Source: Gammaproteobacteria bacterium (GTDB lineage: Bacteria; Pseudomonadota; Gammaproteobacteria; Halothiobacillales; Halothiobacillaceae). From it: DNA of 5,623 bases. This document shows positions 1 to 5,590 of this stretch, in pieces. The first letter of the stretch is position 1; each line of letters starts with the position of its first letter. Below the pieces are notes generated by a model. The model worked only from the letters and a program-made list of their open reading frames with translations. It was not told the origin of the DNA and did no database searches. The stretch is taken from contig JARJMX020000099.1 in the NCBI GenBank assembly GCA_029335925.2, positions 1-5,623 on the forward strand, in the 5' to 3' direction. The translations under genes were made by a program, and so were the position numbers.

Positions 1-16
1 ACACAATATGCAAGCC

Positions 17-54
17 AAAAAAAAGCCCTCCGGCTTGAATTCAAACCGAAGGGC
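17..54 (-). terminator. Rho-independent terminator closing the minus-strand recombination block
   Basis: Read on the minus strand, GCCCTTCGG (54-46) pairs with CCGGAGGGC (33-25) over nine positions with one G-U pair. The 12-base loop contains the palindrome TTGAATTCAA, which can extend the stem. Eight consecutive T residues (24-17) follow the stem directly. It starts 27 bases past the stop codon of the gene ending at 82, so it is the natural end of that transcript. The plus strand has no T-tract after the stem, so termination should be one-directional. Confidence 0.93.
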
Positions 55-81
55 GGGATAATTACCGGAGTCGACGCTTAA

Positions 82-879
82 TTAGCGCGGTTGCATGGCG
101 GCGTATTCATCGTAGTCGTTGTAGTCGTCGGCTGGATGGCCCGGGTCGTATTCATGGGCTTGCTCGTGGGACTCATCACTTTGCTCGACGGCCTCACTTT
201 GCCTTTGATGTTCGCGCTGAAAGTGATCCACCAGAACCAAGGCCGTTTGGCTGACGATGGTATCGGCGGCGCTAAAATCCCATACCTCTTTGCGGCCAAT
301 GACCACCTTCTGCCCCATGGGCAGGGGTTGCGGCTTGCCGTTTTCATCCAGCATGGGCTTGCCGTCTTCGCCATAATACAGCGGAGTGAGTTTTTGCCCG
401 TGCACATCCCCCACCTTGGCGTTGATGTACGCTTGCGGCTTCTCCAGCACGCGATCACCGATTTTGGTACCCGCTTCGGCGTAGTTGGTGTAGATGTGCA
501 CCGACCCCGCGTTAGCCTCCACCGCAGCGGCCACCAGCCCCGTCAAGCGACGCCCGGCTTGGGAGAGCAGCGGATACTTGACCACGACATCCGGGTCCCC
601 GTGAAGGTCATGCACCGTGACGATGGCCATGAATTCCTTTTCCTTGGGATTATCAAAGCGCGGCTCTTCACGAACACGGAAGTTTGTGATCTCCCCCTCC
701 ACGTAATTGTGCATCTTGTATTCATAATCGTATTTGCGCTCCCCTTCCTTGGCATTTTCGCGGGGAATACGATTAATGGTCTGGCGAAAACCAACGGCCT
801 CTTCGCCTTTGCTGACGGCAAACTTCAGGTCCACGAAGATCACGTCACGATTACTGCCTTTTTGTGTGCCTAATGCCAT
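82..879 (-). CDS. Uncharacterised acidic-tailed protein, possible ssDNA-binding or annealing partner of the YqaJ-type nuclease
   Basis: This is a 265-residue protein that I do not recognise with certainty. The ATG at 879 has a good Shine-Dalgarno (AAGGGG, 893-888) eight bases upstream, so the start is well supported. It has no signal peptide and no membrane segment, so it should be cytoplasmic. Residues ~10-220 alternate beta-strand-like stretches (DVIFVDLKF, MAIVTVH, GSVHIYTNY, QKVVIGRKEVWDF, TALVLVDHF) with charged loops, compatible with an OB-like or other small beta fold. The tail from ~222 is rich in Q, E, H, D and Y and looks disordered (ADDYNDYDEYAAMQPR at the end). Acidic tails are typical of ssDNA-binding proteins, but the usual terminal DDDIPF-like peptide is absent. 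The gene follows the YqaJ-type nuclease on the same strand after 202 bases and is closed by a terminator. Phage nucleases of that class are usually paired with a ssDNA-binding or annealing protein, so that role is inferred from context and composition, not from a motif. The CDS is confident; the function is not. Confidence 0.88.
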   Translation of the reverse strand: MALGTQKGSNRDVIFVDLKFAVSKGEEAVGFRQTINRIPRENAKEGERKYDYEYKMHNYVEGEITNFRVREEPRFDNPKEKEFMAIVTVHDLHGDPDVVVKYPLLSQAGRRLTGLVAAAVEANAGSVHIYTNYAEAGTKIGDRVLEKPQAYINAKVGDVHGQKLTPLYYGEDGKPMLDENGKPQPLPMGQKVVIGRKEVWDFSAADTIVSQTALVLVDHFQREHQRQSEAVEQSDESHEQAHEYDPGHPADDYNDYDEYAAMQPR

Positions 880-911
880 GAGAACAACCCCTTGCCGCGA
901 GTCATCAAACC

Positions 912-946
912 CACCGGATCATGTCGCAGCGTAGCATCATCCGGTG
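912..946 (-). promoter_or_regulatory. Inverted repeat upstream of the acidic-tailed protein gene (possible operator or leader hairpin)
   Basis: CACCGGAT (912-919) and ATCCGGTG (939-946) are perfect 8-base reverse complements. After a C-C mismatch the pairing continues for three bases (ATG 921-923 with CAT 935-937), giving about 11 paired positions around an 11-base loop. It ends 32 bases before the start codon at 879 and just upstream of the Shine-Dalgarno. There is no T-tract, so it is not an intrinsic terminator. It could be a repressor-binding palindrome or a leader hairpin. The structure is seen; the role is inferred. Confidence 0.5.
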
Positions 947-997
947 ATCAAGAATCCATCACAAACCCCCTTCCGACGATGAGTGCCGAAAGGAAAG

Positions 998-1049
998 GAT
1001 CGCTGCATGCCTTGCCCCCTTCAAGGGGGCGTCCGCCTTGGCAGCGATC
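998..1049. repeat. Nested double inverted repeat between the nuclease gene and the next gene
   Basis: An outer pair of perfect 9-base arms, GATCGCTGC (998-1006) and GCAGCGATC (1041-1049), encloses an inner perfect 7-base pair, GCCCCCT (1014-1020) and AGGGGGC (1024-1030), with a three-base loop. The single strand can fold into a two-stage stem with an asymmetric internal loop (7 bases on one side, 10 on the other). It lies 33 bases past the nuclease stop. On the minus strand it is followed by CTTTCCTTTC, a weak T-rich tract. It may be a partial terminator or processing element that lowers readthrough into the next gene, or a dispersed palindromic (REP-like) intergenic element. Confidence 0.6.
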
Positions 1050-1081
1050 TTAAGCTACTATGGCATAACCTAAGGCTGCAA

Positions 1082-2443
1082 TCAAGAGGGGCAGGATTCT
1101 TGGGGATGGTTTTCCTCTTCCGGCGCATGAGACAGGAAGGTGTCCTGAACCTGCGCCACATACTCGCGCATCTGCTCCTTGTAGGTCGGAGCCACGCGCA
1201 GGATGACCTGCTCGCGCACCACCTGCTCGGCATCCAGCCCGAGGGATTCCATCAGGGCAAAAACCTTATCCGCATCCAGCTTGCGCCGCCGGAAGGCGTT
1301 CACATCCACCCCGGCTTCGGTCAGGTACTGGACCATGGCGTCCACGTCCCAATCCGTGGCCTTGTCCTTTTTCTCGCAAAGCTGCATCTGCTCGGGGGTC
1401 AGCAGGCGGGCCACCGCCTCCTTGTCGAGAACGCGGTTGGCCGAGACGGTCAGCTTCTTGCTCTGATCGTTCGGGGCCACAAACTCGATGCGCTGGCCAC
1501 TTAGGCGGCAACCTTCCAAAGGCTCAAGGATTTGGGCCCGCAAGGCTTCGGCACGCTCGGCCGCCGCATCGGACAACGCCTTCAGCAGGGCGTACTGATG
1601 GGCCACCTCCTGATGCGATTGAATATACTCAGGGGCTGGCGTCCACACAGGGTTCTGAACATACGCCGGAACCTCGCCACGAAGGACATAATCCCAATAG
1701 TGATCGCCAGCTTCAAGGATCAAGCGCCCTAAGTTTTCATCCCACAGGACGATATCATCCTTCAGCGCCCATTGCTCCCAATTGAATTGCGAGAGCATCA
1801 TGCCGTCAATATCGATGCCCGTCTCAGCGCAAAGAATGGCCCCTTGGTGCAGCTGCGCCGAGTACTGGAACGGAATCACCGGGGTGTCGGTCACGTGCGA
1901 AGGGGCCTTGTAGTCGATCAGCCAGAGGCTCTCTTGCTTGCTGCGCTGAAGAACCAGGCGGCCATCTTCGGTCTGCACCAGTTCCGCAGGCATCCGAACC
2001 ACATCGTCGGGCGAATAGCGCATCCAGGGATGCGACCCCTTTGCCTGCTTCAGAGCTTCATAGGCTTCTTCATCCCGACGGGCCGACCACTTGCGAGCAA
2101 AGTATTCCGCATGCACCGGTTCATGCTCAAGGCCGCGCACAAGGTGGGACTTCGGCACGGTCGGGACGCGCCGCATCAGCTTTTCCTCCACAATGTCATG
2201 CGCGCTATGATGGGCGGCCCGAACCCCGTGATAATTGCGCACCAAGGCTCCGATCTCCGACCCGCCAAACCCCTCAAGGCGCTTAGCATGCCAGAGGGCT
2301 TGGTCACCGTAACGGGCCACCACCTCCTCCACCCATGCCTTGGCGTCGCTCTCATCAATGGCTTCACGCTGCGGCAAGGCTTGGACGATGGACCAGACGC
2401 GAGAGGAGATATCGGCGGTGTTTTCTTGGGAGCGGATGTTCAT
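1082..2443 (-). CDS. YqaJ / lambda-exonuclease-type PD-(D/E)XK nuclease (phage-type recombination nuclease)
   Basis: From the ATG at 2443 the protein is 453 residues. The nuclease motifs occur in family order: GGSEIGAL (60-67), RGLEHEP with the conserved Glu (103-109), PDDVV with the metal-binding Asp near 146-147, LIDYKAP holding the (D/E)XK core (Asp177, Lys179), and YSAQLHQGAIL (194-204), the helical Gln motif typical of YqaJ and lambda exonucleases. Known members resect dsDNA 5' to 3' to expose ssDNA for a partner annealing protein; the same role is inferred here. After ~residue 260 come a helical, possibly coiled-coil stretch (~278-311, Ala/Glu/Leu-rich) and a C-terminal region ending in an acidic, His/Gln-containing tail, so it is longer than a minimal nuclease of this fold. 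The frame stays open upstream to a TTG at 2551 with another ATG at 2500. I prefer 2443 because the extra residues look like translated leader and a candidate promoter (2517-2545) overlaps them. The ATG at 2443 lacks a clear Shine-Dalgarno, while the one at 2500 has AAGGG 11-12 bases upstream, so the start is uncertain. It precedes the acidic-tailed protein gene. Confidence 0.9.
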   Translation of the reverse strand: MNIRSQENTADISSRVWSIVQALPQREAIDESDAKAWVEEVVARYGDQALWHAKRLEGFGGSEIGALVRNYHGVRAAHHSAHDIVEEKLMRRVPTVPKSHLVRGLEHEPVHAEYFARKWSARRDEEAYEALKQAKGSHPWMRYSPDDVVRMPAELVQTEDGRLVLQRSKQESLWLIDYKAPSHVTDTPVIPFQYSAQLHQGAILCAETGIDIDGMMLSQFNWEQWALKDDIVLWDENLGRLILEAGDHYWDYVLRGEVPAYVQNPVWTPAPEYIQSHQEVAHQYALLKALSDAAAERAEALRAQILEPLEGCRLSGQRIEFVAPNDQSKKLTVSANRVLDKEAVARLLTPEQMQLCEKKDKATDWDVDAMVQYLTEAGVDVNAFRRRKLDADKVFALMESLGLDAEQVVREQVILRVAPTYKEQMREYVAQVQDTFLSHAPEEENHPQESCPS

Positions 2444-2516
2444 GATGTTCACACAATGATCAAGAAGGGGATAAGGGCCTCGAAGGGATGGCCGGAGCAT
2501 CGGCCGGCTGCCCTTG

Positions 2517-2545
2517 ATGATACTCCTCTTGGGCCAAAACTTCAA
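2517..2545 (-). promoter_or_regulatory. Candidate sigma70-type promoter for the nuclease gene
   Basis: On the minus strand, TTGAAG (2545-2540) and TATCAT (2522-2517) are separated by exactly 17 bases. The -35 matches TTGACA at 4 of 6 positions and the -10 matches TATAAT at 5 of 6. Transcription would begin near 2510, giving a ~67-base leader to the ATG at 2443 and almost none to the ATG at 2500. It sits back to back with a plus-strand candidate promoter. Consensus matching only. Confidence 0.4.
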
Positions 2546-2561
2546 CCGCAAGCGACCGCGA

Positions 2562-2592
2562 TTGGCCTTTTGATCAGGTTTTATGCTATCCT
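2562..2592 (+). promoter_or_regulatory. Candidate extended -10 promoter facing away from the nuclease gene
   Basis: TGCTATCCT (2584-2592) fits the extended -10 pattern TGnTATnnT. A weak -35-like TTGGCC (2562-2567) lies 19 bases upstream, a long spacing that extended -10 promoters tolerate. Initiation would be near 2599. The only plus-strand feature downstream is the terminator at 2632-2674, so the product would be a very short RNA. TTGATC (2570-2575) lies too close to act as the -35. Confidence 0.35.
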
Positions 2593-2598
2593 AGGTTC

Positions 2599-2674
2599 AC
2601 CATGAGAGGACTCCCTTCCCTTCTAGGACTTGGGGCGACCGGCTGAATTTGAATGACGGCGGTCGCTCTTTTTT
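2599..2674 (+). ncRNA. Putative ~75-nt small RNA divergent from the nuclease gene
   Basis: A plus-strand extended -10 promoter (2584-2592) and a plus-strand intrinsic terminator (2632-2674) bracket this short segment. No plus-strand protein gene exists nearby for that terminator to serve. The predicted RNA begins with an unstructured C/U-rich stretch (~2604-2630) and ends in the terminator hairpin, the usual plan of a trans-acting small RNA. It also contains a 14-codon reading frame from the ATG at 2602 to the TGA at 2644, which lacks a strong Shine-Dalgarno and runs into the terminator stem. I do not recognise a known RNA family. Both ends are inferred from motifs. Confidence 0.3.
2632..2674 (+). 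terminator. Rho-independent terminator on the plus strand
   Basis: GCGACCG (2635-2641) and CGGTCGC (2660-2666) are perfect reverse complements. The stem extends outward to ~10 pairs if G-U wobbles at 2634/2667 and 2632/2669 are allowed. The 18-base interior is AT-rich. TCTTTTTT (2667-2674) follows directly. The minus strand has no T-tract after the stem, so it works only for rightward transcription. There is no plus-strand gene upstream, which makes it evidence for a short plus-strand transcript. Confidence 0.65.
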
Positions 2675-2756
2675 GACTTGGTCTTTCCATTTTTTATTCC
2701 CCCAGTCCGCTTTAGGATCATAGGCTGGTCTAACGATCTGGATTCCATTGTGGCAT

Positions 2757-2787
2757 AAAAAAACACCCGCCTTGGGCGGGTGCTTTT
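2757..2787 (-). terminator. Rho-independent terminator of the S-layer-like gene
   Basis: CACCCGCC (2764-2771) and GGCGGGTG (2775-2782) form a perfect 8-base-pair stem with a three-base loop. On the minus strand seven T residues (2763-2757) follow immediately. It begins 26 bases after the stop codon at 2809. The plus strand has a weaker TTTTATA after the stem, so it might also stop rightward transcription. It insulates the S-layer-like gene from the nuclease gene downstream. Confidence 0.95.
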
Positions 2788-2808
2788 ATAAGGTCCTCTA
2801 TTGAGGCA

Positions 2809-5460
2809 TCAGGCAAGCGTCAGGATATGGCCTGAAAGTGTTGCTGTGCTCAAATCCACAATCCCAGTCAGTTTTACGACCAAATCGACACCATTTTGGA
2901 AGGTAGCTTCGTCGCTCATGTCCTCTACAAGGTAAGTGTCATCATTGAACTCAAACCACCTGATTTGAGCGTTCGTCCCGGCAGACGTAGAATTAGCCGC
3001 TACGTTAAGGTAATCCTCAAAGGTTGCTCCGCCAGACAAGGATATCCTCGTGGCATTAAACGATTCAGATCCCTTGTCCACAAGGACAAGTTTATCACCC
3101 GCCGAGGCGTCTGTGATGGTGGCGTAGGAGTCCCAATTCGACGGAATAGAAAGGATAAAGGTGTCATTACCCGCGCCGCCCGTAAGCTGATCAGCCCCTT
3201 CCCCGCCGGTTATCGTATCATCACCTGAACCACCAACAATCATGTCGGCCTTGGAACTGCCTTTGAGTGTCAGCTTGCCTGATGCTCCGGCAGCGTTGAT
3301 CGCAACAGCATGGTCCAAAATGCCTGCTGTGATTTCATGATTTCCCGCACCGTTGATTTCAAACGACGCCCCATCCTTTTGATTAATCGTTACGGTGACC
3401 CCCGCATCCGAAACCAGATTGAATGTACTCACCGTACCCACGCCGCCGCCGAGCGCAGAACCGAAGGTGACCGAACCCGCCTCAGTCTTGCCGCCCTCGA
3501 TCATCAGATCGAAGTTTGTCAAGCTATTCGCGGTGAAGGTACCAAAATAAGCCTTCGAAGTCGATGAAAGGTCTTTGATGGTCATGGACACATGATCCGC
3601 ACCGCTTAGCGTGATGTTACCCAAGGTCAGGTTATGGTTGGCTCCCATCGAAACACCTTTGTTGCCCACCTCAATGGTCACCTTATCCGAAGGTCCTGTG
3701 GCGCCCAGTGGGTTATAGGTCACACCGTTAAATACCTGCGCCCCGGCCTCGCCGGTACCTACGGCCTTAATGGTGAAGTCGTTGTTGTGGCTCAGATTGC
3801 TTAGCGTAATCACCTTCGTGTGATCACCCTCTCCAGGTGCCAGCTCAAGGACTTTAAGGCCGCTCACTCCCGTCAGATTGATCCCGACATGACCACTCAC
3901 CGCCGAACCGTCCCCGTCCACCACTTTCAAAATTTCGATGCTATTCAGCTTAGGGGCCGTCCGAACAAAGCTCGGAATGTCGCTTTCCATTTGACCAGCC
4001 GCCGCCGTAACGACAAGGGTATCCATCCCATCACCGCCTTGGATGTCATATTTCTCCCCAAGATCGGAGATGACGAAGGTATCATCCTTGCTGCCGCCCT
4101 TGATCACCACCCCGCCTTTGGTCGTGGCGGAAGCCTCAAAAGCACCGGAACCCCCATAGACATTGACCGCGCCCAAGGTGAACGACCCCTTCATCGCCGA
4201 GGCATCGATGCTGGTGAAGTGCTCCGATAACGGGGCAGACGTACCATCACCCTTCAACGTAAGGTTCTTGTCACCCTCAAAGACGATGGTTTTGGTGCTT
4301 GCGGTGTTCGTGCTGATTCGATCCATGGTGCTGTCATGGTTCTGCACCTTGACCTTGATCATCTCATAACCATTCGCCCCCGAGGCAGCATCAAGATTCA
4401 GGCTTGAACCTTCAAGGGCCTTATCAAGCACCACCTGAACTTCATCATTGTTCCCCGAAAGGGCGCTATTGGCCACTTGAATTCTTGTCGCGGTCGCCGT
4501 ATTCGTGATGGAAACCTTCTCAACTTTGGTTTGCAGATTGCTGGCGGTAAACCCCCCTACGCTACCATGAACCTCAATGTTCTTCACGTCAATGACGTTA
4601 TCCGCCGCCAAGATGAACGTGCTATCCTCAAGATTGGATACCTTAATGGTTTCAATACCTTGAAGGGTTGGAGCAACCCGAGATGAAGTGATTCCTGTCC
4701 ACAGAATATCCAGCGTTGGATCGACACCCGTGCCTTTAAGATTATCCGCCGAATTCAAGGTTTGTAGCTCAATCCCCAGAGGACTCATCACAGGTTTCGC
4801 CAAAAAGACATTAGCTTCAGCGGCATCTGCGCTTTGAGTGAGCGTGAAGACGCTTTTCGCTTGCTCCGATTGCGCAAGTTCTTCAAGGATGGCGTCCTTG
4901 GCATCAGCAATTTTGCTTTGCACAAACGCCTTGACATCGGCTTCTGTTTTAAGTGTCTTGGGATCGGATTTGACCGACTTCAACCACTCACGAGCGGCCT
5001 CCTCATCCTGTTTGCCGCTATAGGTTGCCAGAGAAGGCGAACCATCCAACTTCGGGTTAAGCATTTGGGTGAAAAGCTGAGCTGCCTCAAGCTTGTTTTG
5101 AATGGCAATCGCATCATTGTCCCGAGCACCATTCAGGATGTCGAGGACAATGCTCCCTGCGGTGAAAGACCCTTTGCTAAACCCCTCGATGTAAAACTGA
5201 CGGCCTTCTGCATCAGGTTCACGATCAAAGAGGGCCTTATAGATTTTGTCAACCACTCCACCAATGGTATCCTTGTCGATGGTGCCGTAAAGACGCTGAG
5301 CCTCCTCCGACGTTGCGAAGGCGTCGATCACCTCCTTCAGATCACCGCCGGACACATCCATACGCTGCGCCCAATAACGCAACCCCTCCGGGTCCGCCGG
5401 ACGCTGATAGTAGGCAATGTAAACTTTTTGTACTTGGTCAAGATAATCACGGAAGGCCAT
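2809..5460 (-). CDS. S-layer-like / RTX secreted protein with DUF4214-like N-terminus and RsaA-like C-terminus
   Basis: This 883-residue protein has no cysteine and no N-terminal signal peptide, as expected for a type I secretion substrate. Residues ~10-135 carry two copies of a helical DUF4214-like pattern (around YYQRPADPEGLRYW at 17-30 and FDREPDAEGRQFY at 78-90). Residues ~150-205 are helical and charged. Residues ~205-730 are low in aromatics and rich in T, S, G, N, V and D in short beta strands, like S-layer and adhesin beta-helix bodies. A degenerate RTX stretch lies at 455-484, and four typical calcium-binding nonapeptides (GGxGxDxxx) at 734-769. Residues ~765-883 resemble the Caulobacter RsaA C-terminus: TITDASAGDKL, FEDYLNVAA, RWFEFNDDTYLVED, VKLTGIVDL and the LTLA end. 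In RsaA that region carries the uncleaved secretion signal. I infer ABC-exporter secretion to the cell surface and calcium-dependent folding there, as S-layer or adhesin. The ATG at 5460 has AGGAG (5472-5468) seven bases upstream. Promoter upstream and strong terminator downstream suggest one gene, one transcript. No exporter genes are in the window. Identity with RsaA outside the C-terminus is not evident. Confidence 0.95.
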   Translation of the reverse strand: MAFRDYLDQVQKVYIAYYQRPADPEGLRYWAQRMDVSGGDLKEVIDAFATSEEAQRLYGTIDKDTIGGVVDKIYKALFDREPDAEGRQFYIEGFSKGSFTAGSIVLDILNGARDNDAIAIQNKLEAAQLFTQMLNPKLDGSPSLATYSGKQDEEAAREWLKSVKSDPKTLKTEADVKAFVQSKIADAKDAILEELAQSEQAKSVFTLTQSADAAEANVFLAKPVMSPLGIELQTLNSADNLKGTGVDPTLDILWTGITSSRVAPTLQGIETIKVSNLEDSTFILAADNVIDVKNIEVHGSVGGFTASNLQTKVEKVSITNTATATRIQVANSALSGNNDEVQVVLDKALEGSSLNLDAASGANGYEMIKVKVQNHDSTMDRISTNTASTKTIVFEGDKNLTLKGDGTSAPLSEHFTSIDASAMKGSFTLGAVNVYGGSGAFEASATTKGGVVIKGGSKDDTFVISDLGEKYDIQGGDGMDTLVVTAAAGQMESDIPSFVRTAPKLNSIEILKVVDGDGSAVSGHVGINLTGVSGLKVLELAPGEGDHTKVITLSNLSHNNDFTIKAVGTGEAGAQVFNGVTYNPLGATGPSDKVTIEVGNKGVSMGANHNLTLGNITLSGADHVSMTIKDLSSTSKAYFGTFTANSLTNFDLMIEGGKTEAGSVTFGSALGGGVGTVSTFNLVSDAGVTVTINQKDGASFEINGAGNHEITAGILDHAVAINAAGASGKLTLKGSSKADMIVGGSGDDTITGGEGADQLTGGAGNDTFILSIPSNWDSYATITDASAGDKLVLVDKGSESFNATRISLSGGATFEDYLNVAANSTSAGTNAQIRWFEFNDDTYLVEDMSDEATFQNGVDLVVKLTGIVDLSTATLSGHILTLA
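3154..3261 (-). repeat. RTX nonapeptide block inside the S-layer-like gene
   Basis: Residues 734-769 form four tandem nonapeptides: GSSKADMIV, GGSGDDTIT, GGEGADQLT, GGAGNDTFI. The last three match GGxGxDxxx, and the first is a degenerate cap. In RTX proteins such repeats form a parallel beta-roll that binds calcium outside the cell. Four units would make a short roll next to the secretion signal. A further degenerate stretch (GGSKDDTFV then GGDGMDTLV) lies separately at 4009-4098. Confidence 0.9.
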
Positions 5461-5496
5461 AATGATGCTCCTGTTCCTATGGGATGACGGGTTGAT

Positions 5497-5560
5497 GCCT
5501 TAAGATAAGGCTTGACTGACCTTAGCTTGAAGATGGCCGTGATGCGATCACAGCAATCTT
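5497..5560 (-). promoter_or_regulatory. Structured 5' leader of the S-layer-like gene: two small hairpins
   Basis: Hairpin one has six-base arms GCCTTA (5497-5502) and TAAGGC (5506-5511) around a three-base loop, 24 bases upstream of the Shine-Dalgarno. Hairpin two has inner arms GTGAT (5539-5543) and ATCAC (5547-5551) around a three-base loop and outer arms AAGAT (5530-5534) and ATCTT (5556-5560), with a symmetric 4x4 internal loop. If transcription starts near 5555, hairpin two lies at the extreme 5' end of the mRNA, where such structures can slow decay. It might instead be a protein-binding palindrome. Confidence 0.4.
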
Positions 5561-5561
5561 C

Positions 5562-5590
5562 ATTATTGCATGATTTGGCTGATGGTTCAA
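5562..5590 (-). promoter_or_regulatory. Candidate sigma70-type promoter of the S-layer-like gene
   Basis: On the minus strand, TTGAAC (5590-5585) and AATAAT (5567-5562) are spaced by exactly 17 bases. They match the -35 and -10 consensus at 4 of 6 and 5 of 6 positions. Initiation near 5555 gives a leader of about 95 nucleotides. The rest of the region upstream to 5623 holds no gene that I can support. Confidence 0.5.

Noticed and set aside
91..873. Long plus-strand open frame (260 codons) opposite the acidic-tailed protein gene
   Set aside because: It mirrors the real minus-strand gene, has no good Shine-Dalgarno, and its translation is a low-complexity V/H/F/R-rich product typical of antisense frames.
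2444..2551. N-terminal extension of the nuclease to the TTG at 2551 or the ATG at 2500
   Set aside because: The added residues look like translated leader, and a promoter-like pair overlaps them. The ATG at 2500 stays possible because of its AAGGG upstream.
1772..2605. Plus-strand open frame (277 codons) opposite the nuclease gene
   Set aside because: It lies over a gene with clear catalytic motifs, and its translation shows no recognisable domain.
2673..2700. Plus-strand promoter-like TTGACT and TATTCC, 16 bases apart
   Set aside because: The -10 is poor, the area is T-rich so chance matches are likely, and it leads only into the terminator and the antisense of the S-layer-like gene.
4834..5487. 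Plus-strand open frame (217 codons) opposite the start of the S-layer-like gene
   Set aside because: Antisense shadow of the DUF4214-like region; no ribosome binding site or family resemblance.
5538..5552. CRP-like site: TGTGA and TCAC half-sites on the minus strand
   Set aside because: The half-sites are five bases apart instead of six and one is imperfect; it is better described as a small hairpin or palindrome.
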